From NCBI GenBank assembly GCA_023484185.1, contig JAMDBC010000159.1, forward strand, positions 1 through 5,683: DNA of 5,683 bases. Reading direction: 5' to 3'. The position numbers and the translations under genes were made by a program. Below, piece by piece: positions 1 through 5,468 of this stretch (the stretch's first letter is position 1; each line of letters begins with the position of its first letter). Origin of the DNA: Chloroflexota bacterium. GTDB lineage: Bacteria; Chloroflexota; Anaerolineae; Anaerolineales; Villigracilaceae. The notes below the pieces were generated by a model. The model saw nothing but the letters and a program-made list of their open reading frames with translations, searched no databases and was not told the DNA's origin.

Positions 1-113
1 GCGAGGATTAACGGCCTGATCATCTCGCGGGTCTGATAAACAATAAAGACGAGAAATGCAATGACGAGCGCAAGTGCAAAATAACGTGCTGGCAGACTCC
101 ACTCAGATTTCAT
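1..113 (-). CDS. AI-2E family transporter-like membrane protein, N-terminus only (runs off window)
   Basis: Only the first 37 codons are inside the window. The translation starts MKSEWSLPARYFALALVIAF and continues LVFIVYQTREMIRPLIL. Residues about 11-27 form one hydrophobic transmembrane helix, followed by a charged turn and a 'RPLIL' segment. This start pattern (short polar N-terminus, 'W(S)..RY', one helix, then R..(I/L)xPL) is what I know from the AI-2E/PerM (UPF0118) family of multi-pass inner-membrane proteins, which export small molecules or ions. The family call is inferred from a short stretch. The ATG overlaps the thrC stop codon in an ATGA arrangement, so the gene is probably co-transcribed with and translationally coupled to thrC. 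No link in function to threonine synthesis is evident. Any other membrane protein with a single early helix remains possible. Confidence 0.6.
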   Translation of the reverse strand, partial: MKSEWSLPARYFALALVIAFLVFIVYQTREMIRPLIL

Positions 114-1369
114 AAAAGCCTTTTTACAGCCGATAAAGTCGGCTCGATGATGGGCGCAGCAGTGACCGCTTGCATGGCGGCTTTGACATCTTTGAGGCCG
201 CTGCCGGTATTCATCACGAGGACGGGGTCTTCGCTTCCGACCACGCCTGAGGCGGTTGCCGCGACCAAACCAGCGTAGGCGGTCGCCCCGGCCGGTTCGG
301 CGAAGATGCCCATTTTGCCAAGTTCTGCCATCGCTTTGAGAATCTTCGCATCAGGGACAGTGATATAAGTTCCACCCGTTTCCTTTGCGGCGCGCACGGC
401 ACGTAAACCATCGCGCGGCAAGTCTACAGAGATGCTGTCTGCCAGAGTCGCGGCGGAAACCGGCGTAATCTTTTCGGTGTCCGCATTGAAAGCATTGGCA
501 ATCGCAGCGGAGCCTTCAGCCTGCACGCCCATAATGCGCGGCATGTTGGAAATCCAGCCAAGCGCAAGCAAATCCTTGAAGCCCTTGTGAATACCCGAAA
601 TAATGTTGCCATCGCCCACTGAGACAAAGATGGTCAATGGAGAATGGTTATCCAGCAGGCTGTCTTTTTTATGCCAGTCGTAATGAGCGTCAATCCACCA
701 CTCCCAGATTTCGAAAGCGGCGGTCTTTTTCCCCTCGGCAGTGAAGGGGTTGTGGCCCGTGTTGCGACAGTACCAGCCAAACTCGTCCGCGGCTTTGACG
801 GTCAGATCAAAGGCATCGTCGTAGGTTCCATCCACCAGAATGACTTTCGCGCCGAAGATGAGCAGCTGCGCCACTTTGGCGGGCTTGGGTGCGAAGATGA
901 TGGCCTTCTGTCCGATCGCGGCGGACATGCACGCCAGCGCCGCGCCCGCGTTACCGGTTGAGGCAGTCACAACGATTTCGGCCTTGATCTCCTGCGCACG
1001 CGCTACCACAATTGCCGAGGCGCGATCCTTGAACGAAGCCGACGGATTGCGCGACTCATCCTTGAGCCAGAGATGTTCCAGCCCGAGTTTTTCCGCCAGG
1101 CGCGGCAGTTTGAATACGGGAGTCCAGCCTGCCATGTGGAGAGGCGTCGCTTCACCTTTTGGCGTACTGACTGGCAGGAGAGGTTCGTAACGCCAGAGTG
1201 AAAAGTCGCGGCGGCTGGTGATATCTTCGGGCTGGAATTTCTTCTTGATGGCCGGGTAATCAAGCTCGATATCCAGATTGCCGCCATCTTTCGGACAGGT
1301 GTACTTGACCTGTCCGGGCAGGTATTCGGTCCCGCACAATGAACAGCGATAGCCGGTGAATTTAGTCAT
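110..1369 (-). CDS. thrC: Threonine synthase
   Basis: 419-residue PLP-dependent enzyme that converts O-phospho-L-homoserine to L-threonine and phosphate, the last step of threonine synthesis, in the cytoplasm. Seen: an N-terminal zinc-ribbon-like segment (C9, C12, C25) followed by the fold-type II PLP core. The Schiff-base lysine is K114 in 'SASFKDRAS'. The phosphate-binding loop is 'TASTGNAGAA' (about 135-144). A glycine-rich 'SVGDGNIISGIHKGF' and a C-terminal 'EPAGATAYAGL' and 'NTGSGLKD' also match the family. Length is normal for bacterial ThrC with the N-terminal ribbon. The ATG at 1369 fits the ribbon start and is preceded by a modest AAGGGA ribosome site. The usual fourth cysteine of the ribbon appears to be Asp28 (CPKD), so metal binding may be altered or lost. 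It lies 97 bases after the xanthine dehydrogenase-like gene but behind a terminator, so it is probably a separate unit; I see no convincing promoter. Related PLP enzymes such as threonine dehydratase or cysteate synthase are less likely. Confidence 0.9.
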   Translation of the reverse strand: MTKFTGYRCSLCGTEYLPGQVKYTCPKDGGNLDIELDYPAIKKKFQPEDITSRRDFSLWRYEPLLPVSTPKGEATPLHMAGWTPVFKLPRLAEKLGLEHLWLKDESRNPSASFKDRASAIVVARAQEIKAEIVVTASTGNAGAALACMSAAIGQKAIIFAPKPAKVAQLLIFGAKVILVDGTYDDAFDLTVKAADEFGWYCRNTGHNPFTAEGKKTAAFEIWEWWIDAHYDWHKKDSLLDNHSPLTIFVSVGDGNIISGIHKGFKDLLALGWISNMPRIMGVQAEGSAAIANAFNADTEKITPVSAATLADSISVDLPRDGLRAVRAAKETGGTYITVPDAKILKAMAELGKMGIFAEPAGATAYAGLVAATASGVVGSEDPVLVMNTGSGLKDVKAAMQAVTAAPIIEPTLSAVKRLL

Positions 1370-1416
1370 GGTTTCCCTTTTCTCTGCTTGATTTTACCCG
1401 ATAGATGGCTCAATAT

Positions 1417-1457
1417 AAAAAGGACTCTCAGACTTGAAAGCTTGAGAGCCCCTTTTT
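1417..1457. terminator. Bidirectional rho-independent terminator
   Basis: A hairpin with 9-base arms (1422-1430 GGACTCTCA and 1443-1451 TGAGAGCCC, one A-C mismatch) and a 12-base loop. It is flanked by five A on the left (1417-1421) and five T on the right (1453-1457), so either transcript ends in a U-run. It starts ten bases after the stop codon of the large molybdenum hydroxylase gene and should end that operon before thrC. No plus-strand gene reads towards it here, so only the minus direction is clearly useful. Confidence 0.8.
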
Positions 1458-1466
1458 CATTTCAAC

Positions 1467-4274
1467 TTATTTCTTTTCTCTTTCCCACAGTTCCCTTGCA
1501 ATCATCTCCTGATCCACAGGCGTCTTATCAATCCGCACACCGACAGCATTATAAATTGCGTTGGTAATCGCAGGCGTGGTCGGGATACTGCATATCTCCC
1601 CCACTCCTTTTGCGCCGTAGGGACCTTCAGCGGTGGGATGTTCAACGATAATAGAAGTGATCTCTGGCGTTAGCATGATGCCAGGGACGCGGTAGCGGGC
1701 GAGATGATCGGTAACTACGTTGCCGTTGTCCATAATGAATTCTTCGGTGAGACAGTTGCCGAGGCCCATCATCACGCCGCCTTCGATCTGTCCCTGCAAG
1801 CCAAGCGGGTTGACCGCCATGCCCACATCGTTGGCGGAAATGACTTTCAGAACGCGGACTTCGCCCGTCAGTTTATTGACTTCCACTTCAGCGGCCTGCA
1901 CGCCATAGGAGAAGGCAAAGTGCATGTCACCGCCTGTGCCGAGGGGTTGGGTCTTGGGCGCTTCGTATTCATAGAGGGCGCGCGGCTGTTGTTCCATTGA
2001 TTTCATTTCTTTTGCAACATCAGTGTATGTCATCGAATGTCCGTTGACATGAACAATGCCATTCTCGAATCGAATTTGTTCGGGACGCACGTCATATTTT
2101 TCAGCCATGGTAGCAGTGATCGCTTCACGCAGAGTCATTGCGGCATAGCGCGAGGCATTGCCAGTGACGAAAGTTTGGCGTGACGCAGTTGTCGGGCCGC
2201 CATTGGGAGTCAGGTCAGTGTCCATGACGAGAACGTGCACTTGTGATGGCGACACAGACATTTCTTCTGCGACGATGGTCTGCATCACGGTCACCAGTCC
2301 CTGCCCCATTTCGGCGGAGGAACTTCTCACTTCAAATTTTCCGTTGTCGTAAAGTTCAACTTCCGCGTTGGATATATCAGGCACGCCACCGCCGAGTCCT
2401 GTGTTCTTGTAAGCGGCAGCAAAGCCCCAGGCGCGCACCAGATTCGGATTGGCGGAATCCACTCGAGGGGCGAAAGGAAGCGGCGTATGCTTCCGCATTT
2501 CCGCATCAACTTTATCAATGCACTCCATCAGGCCAACCGACTCGCGCAGTTCCTGTCCCGTGTTGGTGATGCTGCCAACATGAAGAGAATTCATGCGGCG
2601 CAATTCAATGGGATCGAGATTCATTTTTTCGGCGAGCATGTCCATCATCGACTCAACCGCAAAGGCAGACTGCGTGACGCCGAAACCACGGAACGCGCCC
2701 GCAGGCGGATTGTTGGTGTACATGGCGTAACAATCGGCGCGCACGTTGGGAATATCGTATGGGCCTGCGGAGTGCGTGGTGGCGCGGGTCATCACTTTTT
2801 CGCCAAGCGACGCATACGCGCCCGTATCGCCGTACAGTTCCGTTTCAACCGCGACGAGACGGCCATTTTTCTTGGCGCCGATCTTGACGCGGATCTGCGT
2901 GGCGTGCCGCTTCGGATGCACGAGCAAACTCTCGTGGCGATCGAACAATAATTTCACGGGGCGCTGAGTCACATTGGCAAGCATGGCAACATGGATCTGC
3001 CCCATCACATCTTCCTTGCCGCCGAAGCCACCACCCATCAATTGACCAACGATGCGGATGCGCTCTTGAGGCCAACTCATCACGCGCGCAACTTGCTCCC
3101 GATCCTGATACGGAATTTGCGAGCCGACATAAATCTCCATGCGGCCATCGGGCAACGGCACACCGATACTGCATTCAGGTTCGATGAAAGCGTGATCGGT
3201 CGTGGGCGTGTGGAAGGTGTGTTCAAGGATCACATCCGCTTCGGCAAAGCCTTTATCCATGTCGCCTTTGCGGACTTTGATGTGCTTGAGCAGATTGCCC
3301 TTTTCGTGGATTTGCGGGACTCCCTCCTGCCGTGCCTGCACTGGATTCGTGATAACGGGCTGGATTTCGAACTCCGCTTCAATCAACGCCGACGCCTGCT
3401 CGGCGATCTCCTGAGTTTCCGCGGCAACGATGGCAAGCGCATCGCCCACATATCTGACGCGTTCACCAATACCGATCATCACAGGCCAATCGTAAATAAC
3501 CAGTCCATGATTCTTTTCGCCAGGGATATCGTCAGCAGTTAAAACGGCTACTACGCCTGGCAATGCTTTTGCTTTTGAAATATCCAATTTCTTCAGGAAG
3601 CCATGCGGGATCATTGCACGGCGCGCTTTGGCATACAACATGCCGTCGAACGCAAGGTCATCGGTATAGATGGCATTGCCTGTGACTTTCTCGAATCCAT
3701 CGGGTCGCAGGTTGGTATGTCCAACTGATTTATGCTCATGAATCGAATCAGGGATATGTGGTTTCCTGACAGGTTCCCCCGTTCTCAAAGATTCGGCTGC
3801 TGCGAGGATCGCATTCTCAATCGAAGGATAGCCCGCACAGCGGCAGAGTGTATCTTTCAAAGCAAAACGAACATCGTCACTGTCAGGATTCGGATTGCGC
3901 TTGAGCAAAGCATACGCGGTCATGATCTGGCCGGGGATGCAGAATCCGCATTGGGCTGCGCCGTGTTCAACAAACGCTTCCTGAAGAGGGTGGAGTCCCC
4001 CTCTCCCTAAGGGAGAGGGGGTAGGGGTGAGGGAAGACAACCCTTCGATGGTGACAATATTTTTCCCATCCGCGCGCTCGGCAGGATAGATGCACGAGAC
4101 CACAGGCTCGCCATCCACAAGGACGGTACACGCGCCGCACTCGGCCTCATCACAGCCGATCTTTGTGCCCGTAAGTCGAAGTCGCTCGCGCAGGAGGGTG
4201 GAGAGGGTTTCGCCCGCAATGGGTTCGAGAGTGTGTTTGATGCCGTTAACTGTAAGTGAGATTAGGTTGTTCAT
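1467..4274 (-). CDS. Fused [2Fe-2S] + molybdopterin-binding subunit of a xanthine dehydrogenase-type hydroxylase
   Basis: Mo-containing hydroxylase subunit of 935 residues, counted from the ATG at 4274 (MNNLISLTVNG); a GTG at 4286 would add four residues, and neither start has a strong ribosome site. Order of parts: ferredoxin-like domain with C41, C46, C49, C61; helical second [2Fe-2S] domain with C109, C112, C144, C146; then the aldehyde oxidase/xanthine dehydrogenase a/b hammerhead (about 190-300) and the Mo-cofactor domains. Cofactor motifs visible are GGGFGGKED (E421), AFRGFG (527-532), EMGQG (655-659) and GAKGVGE with the likely catalytic base E893. E421, R497 and F531 fall where bovine XDH has E802, R880 and F914, which points to a purine substrate (inference). 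The fusion lacks the FAD domain, which should come from the gene at 5465-5683. There is no CO-dehydrogenase CSFR loop, so this is not a form I CoxL. Residues 82-93 (LTPTPSPLGRGG) are an in-frame repeat insertion between the two Fe-S domains. Nicotinate or aldehyde oxidation remains possible. Confidence 0.88.
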   Translation of the reverse strand: MNNLISLTVNGIKHTLEPIAGETLSTLLRERLRLTGTKIGCDEAECGACTVLVDGEPVVSCIYPAERADGKNIVTIEGLSSLTPTPSPLGRGGLHPLQEAFVEHGAAQCGFCIPGQIMTAYALLKRNPNPDSDDVRFALKDTLCRCAGYPSIENAILAAAESLRTGEPVRKPHIPDSIHEHKSVGHTNLRPDGFEKVTGNAIYTDDLAFDGMLYAKARRAMIPHGFLKKLDISKAKALPGVVAVLTADDIPGEKNHGLVIYDWPVMIGIGERVRYVGDALAIVAAETQEIAEQASALIEAEFEIQPVITNPVQARQEGVPQIHEKGNLLKHIKVRKGDMDKGFAEADVILEHTFHTPTTDHAFIEPECSIGVPLPDGRMEIYVGSQIPYQDREQVARVMSWPQERIRIVGQLMGGGFGGKEDVMGQIHVAMLANVTQRPVKLLFDRHESLLVHPKRHATQIRVKIGAKKNGRLVAVETELYGDTGAYASLGEKVMTRATTHSAGPYDIPNVRADCYAMYTNNPPAGAFRGFGVTQSAFAVESMMDMLAEKMNLDPIELRRMNSLHVGSITNTGQELRESVGLMECIDKVDAEMRKHTPLPFAPRVDSANPNLVRAWGFAAAYKNTGLGGGVPDISNAEVELYDNGKFEVRSSSAEMGQGLVTVMQTIVAEEMSVSPSQVHVLVMDTDLTPNGGPTTASRQTFVTGNASRYAAMTLREAITATMAEKYDVRPEQIRFENGIVHVNGHSMTYTDVAKEMKSMEQQPRALYEYEAPKTQPLGTGGDMHFAFSYGVQAAEVEVNKLTGEVRVLKVISANDVGMAVNPLGLQGQIEGGVMMGLGNCLTEEFIMDNGNVVTDHLARYRVPGIMLTPEITSIIVEHPTAEGPYGAKGVGEICSIPTTPAITNAIYNAVGVRIDKTPVDQEMIARELWEREKK
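3997..4033. repeat. GC-rich palindromic repeat element inserted in frame in the large subunit gene
   Basis: A perfect inverted repeat of 12-base arms around a single central base (3997-4021, arms CCCCCTCTCCCT and AGGGAGAGGGGG) is followed by a TAGGGGTGAGGG tail (4022-4033). Read in the gene's frame it encodes LTPTPSPLGRGG, residues 82-93. Relatives normally have only a few residues between the 'IEGL' strand and 'LHPLQEAF', so about 10-12 residues are extra. From general knowledge, repeats with this CCCTCACCCC...GGGAGAGGG pattern are dispersed in many copies in some Chloroflexota and other genomes. Only one copy lies in this window, so dispersal cannot be shown here. Confidence 0.8.
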
Positions 4275-4298
4275 TGTAACCGCCACAGTGGTTTAGTG

Positions 4299-4646
4299 TC
4301 ACAAAGAAGCATCAAATTCTGTTAATCGGGTAAAGGTACCTATATTCGAAAACGGCCGCCAACCTCTTTCAATTGCAAGGCGAAATAACCACCACTCAAA
4401 ATCCCGAAAATAGATTTGATCTGATGTAAGATGAGACAAATCAGATCCGATAATTTCAATGTCATAGAGCGTGAACCGTAACGAATATTCACTTATCCAG
4501 AGCCGATTCTGTTTACCCCACTTATTACCAAATTTCTCAACAAAGAGATTCCCAAAATACTTTACTTCGAGTGAATCTGTGGACTTTATTTCGATGTGCG
4601 CATGGTCAGATTCTACAATAATTGAAAATAGGTCAACTTTTTGCAT
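4299..4646 (-). CDS. Hypothetical protein, 115 residues, AT-rich orphan
   Basis: I do not recognise the family. The predicted soluble protein has no signal peptide or membrane helix. It is rich in aromatic residues, with five tryptophans (W43, W50, W85, W86, W96), and contains segments such as 'FRDFEWWLFRLAIERGWRPF' that may form an amphipathic helix. A beta-rich first half (about 5-65) with alternating hydrophobic residues precedes it. The ATG at 4646 has a good GGAG ribosome site five bases upstream, which supports a real gene. G+C is about 39%, clearly below the 53-60% of the flanking enzyme genes, which suggests horizontal acquisition. It lies between the FAD-subunit remnant and the large molybdenum hydroxylase gene, 24 bases upstream of the latter's ATG, so it may be read with it. 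Small single-domain size and AT-richness next to a toxin-antitoxin pair would fit an orphan immunity or accessory protein, but nothing in the sequence shows this. Confidence 0.6.
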   Translation of the reverse strand: MQKVDLFSIIVESDHAHIEIKSTDSLEVKYFGNLFVEKFGNKWGKQNRLWISEYSLRFTLYDIEIIGSDLSHLTSDQIYFRDFEWWLFRLAIERGWRPFSNIGTFTRLTEFDASL

Positions 4647-4651
4647 TTTAG

Positions 4652-4655
4652 CTCC
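4652..4655 (-). promoter_or_regulatory. Ribosome binding site of the 115-residue orphan gene
   Basis: GGAG on the minus strand, five bases before the ATG at 4646. It is the main evidence that this AT-rich reading frame is translated and fixes its start. Confidence 0.65.
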
Positions 4656-4723
4656 GTTCCTGTTCCATCACAAAATACTAAGTGAAACTAATCAAAGAAC
4701 TGTGTGTCTTTCCGTCTCAACCG

Positions 4724-4820
4724 TCAATTTGCTCTTTTCCATACATTTTCGAGTATTTCCCTAAATAAACCAATAACAATGTGCCGACGATAATCCGCGC
4801 TGGCACGGCGGGAGTGGAGC
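4724..4820 (-). pseudogene. Displaced 3' end of a second FAD-binding (CoxM/XdhB-like) subunit gene
   Basis: Directly after the toxin stop codon, a different frame reads RRASADYRRHIVIGLF, then REILENVWKRAN and a TGA stop (4726-4724). The intact FAD-subunit end at 5465-5683 reads RRASADYRKHIVSGLF, then KDTLKAAWERA and stop. Counting by hand, 18 of 27 aligned residues are identical without gaps, and most differences are conservative. 'RASADYR' is the conserved signature of the CO dehydrogenase flavoprotein C-terminal domain. No start codon or upstream domain is present, and a one-base deletion lies near 4813, so this piece cannot make a protein. Homology stops abruptly at 4820, at the vapC stop. 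The first third is nearly identical in DNA to the intact copy, while the rest is AT-rich and diverged. It is either the original end of the neighbouring gene, displaced by the cassette, or the stump of a tandem paralogue. Confidence 0.85.
4788..4820 (-). repeat. Direct repeat copy B (FAD-subunit 3' end), right after vapC
   Basis: This matches 5526-5559 in the same orientation with about 31 of 34 aligned positions identical, counted by hand, including an exact 19-base core at 4794-4812. It differs by two substitutions and one missing base. The repeat starts at the base following the vapC stop codon, so it marks the downstream edge of the toxin-antitoxin cassette. Confidence 0.88.
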
Positions 4821-5207
4821 CTACCAAACCACTTGGACATCATATTTCCGAATATCATCATCCACCGATAGAAGCGGCATGGATTCAACCTGGCTTTGGG
4901 CAATCAGTAATCTGTCAAATGGATCGGCATGGTGCATGGGCAATTTATAGACCTGCACAGCATGATGGATTTGTACAGGCAGGGCTTGAAACCCATGCAG
5001 GCTTATGCGACTTGAAATGTAGTGCGTGGGATCTTCTGGTAAAACGAGACGCCCACGGGCGGCTTTAATGGCAATTTCCCATGCGCTGGCAGCGCTAAGG
5101 AAGATTTCGTTACTACCATCTGCGATGATTTCCTTTGCAATAGTGGATAACTGCGAGTCATCCATATTCCACCAAAGGAATGTATGCGTGTCGAGCAGGT
5201 ATTTCAT
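4821..5207 (-). CDS. vapC: PIN-domain ribonuclease toxin, VapC family
   Basis: 128-residue PIN-domain protein, full length for the family. PIN toxins are Mg2+-dependent endoribonucleases, many of which cleave tRNA or rRNA and stop growth when free of antitoxin. Seen: strand 1 'MKYLLDTHTFLWW' with D6, 'SAWEIAIKAARGRL' with E44, 'HHADPFDRLLIAQ' with D95 and D98, and 'LLSVDDDIRKYDV' with D116. All acidic positions expected for a metal site are present, so the toxin appears active. The pattern matches the subgroup usually paired with Phd-type antitoxins. Its ATG overlaps the antitoxin stop (ATGA), and a strong GGAGGA site lies nine bases upstream inside the antitoxin gene, so the two are coupled. 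The natural C-terminus 'YDVQVVW' is intact, and the stop codon abuts the FAD-subunit remnant exactly. The RNA target cannot be read from the sequence. Confidence 0.92.
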   Translation of the reverse strand: MKYLLDTHTFLWWNMDDSQLSTIAKEIIADGSNEIFLSAASAWEIAIKAARGRLVLPEDPTHYISSRISLHGFQALPVQIHHAVQVYKLPMHHADPFDRLLIAQSQVESMPLLSVDDDIRKYDVQVVW

Positions 5208-5422
5208 ACTGCGAATTCCTCCAACGGGTCATCGAAGTTAGGCATGATGACTACCGTACCCTTGTCAATGCCTGGTTTGCGCTGGGAAACATTCGAAACC
5301 ACAGGCAAAATACGCGCAATAGGTTTCCCTGCTTTGGCAATCACTACTTCTTCGCCATTCAAAACACGTTCAAGCAGTTTTGAAAAGTGGGTTTTAGCTT
5401 CGTGAATATTGAAAATAGTCAT
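5204..5422 (-). CDS. Antitoxin of the Phd/YefM family (VapB role)
   Basis: 72-residue antitoxin that should bind and block the PIN toxin encoded just downstream and repress its own promoter. Residues 1-45 are the classic Phd/YefM DNA-binding and dimerisation domain: 'MTIFNIHEAKTHFSKLLERV', then 'LNGEEVVIAKAGKPIARILP'. The tail (about 50-72, ending 'MPNFDDPLEEFAV') is the flexible acidic and hydrophobic segment that normally wraps the toxin. The start at 5422 has an AGAGGTG ribosome site six to seven bases upstream. The stop overlaps the toxin start by four bases. The promoter and a candidate operator lie in the 42-base gap from the FAD-subunit stop codon. Family assignment is firm. The gene name is left blank because such antitoxins are called VapB, Phd or PhdA by partner. 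Confidence 0.92.
   Translation of the reverse strand: MTIFNIHEAKTHFSKLLERVLNGEEVVIAKAGKPIARILPVVSNVSQRKPGIDKGTVVIMPNFDDPLEEFAV
5217..5222 (-). promoter_or_regulatory. Strong ribosome binding site of the toxin gene inside the antitoxin gene
   Basis: GGAGGA on the minus strand, nine bases before the toxin ATG at 5207 and within the last codons of the antitoxin. Such a strong site for the toxin is notable, because antitoxins are usually made in excess. Here the difference may depend on translational coupling and antitoxin autoregulation. Confidence 0.7.
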
Positions 5423-5439
5423 TTGACACCTCTAAAGGC

Positions 5440-5468
5440 ATTGTAGACTAACCAGTGGACTAAGTCAA
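5440..5468 (-). promoter_or_regulatory. Sigma-70-like promoter of the toxin-antitoxin operon
   Basis: On the minus strand a TTGACT -35 box (5468-5463) and a TACAAT -10 box (5445-5440) are separated by exactly 17 bases, five of six matches to consensus in each box. The -35 box contains the TGA stop codon of the upstream FAD-subunit gene. The antitoxin ATG follows 17 bases after the -10 box. The toxin-antitoxin pair therefore has its own promoter in addition to any read-through. Confidence 0.72.
5444..5463. promoter_or_regulatory. Candidate antitoxin operator (direct repeat in the promoter spacer)
   Basis: TAGACTAA (5444-5451) and TGGACTAA (5456-5463) are two direct repeats differing at one base and spaced 12 bases apart, with a CCAGTGG near-palindrome around their junction. 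They fill the spacer between the -35 and -10 boxes, where a bound antitoxin or toxin-antitoxin complex would block polymerase. The operator role is inferred from the known autoregulation of Phd/VapB systems. Confidence 0.45.

Noticed and set aside
2991..3542. Long plus-strand open frame (183 codons) over the large subunit gene
   Set aside because: It lies fully antisense to conserved Mo-domain coding sequence, and its His/Arg/Asp-rich translation is typical of a complementary frame.
3997..4021. GC-rich hairpin as a transcription terminator
   Set aside because: It lies inside the reading frame of a gene that continues for over 800 codons, and no T-run follows on either strand.
1467..4286. GTG start at 4286 for the large molybdenum hydroxylase subunit
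   Set aside because: It adds only MAVT before MNNLISLTVNG and has no better ribosome site. The ATG at 4274 places the first strand of the ferredoxin domain at the usual distance from the start. The choice is not certain.
4418..4447. Inverted repeat GATCTGAT / ATCAGATC inside the 115-residue gene
   Set aside because: Eight-base arms with a 14-base loop in an AT-rich coding region, with no T-run or known site, could arise by chance.
4647..4723. Possible promoter for the orphan gene (TTGAGA, then TTTGAT 18 bases on)
   Set aside because: The -10 match is only four of six and the spacing is not ideal. There is no supporting operator or repeat, so it is not listed as a feature.
4781..5068. Plus-strand open frame over the toxin gene
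   Set aside because: It is antisense to a clear PIN-domain gene and shows no family motif or ribosome site. It is a shadow of the vapC and FAD-remnant coding sequence.
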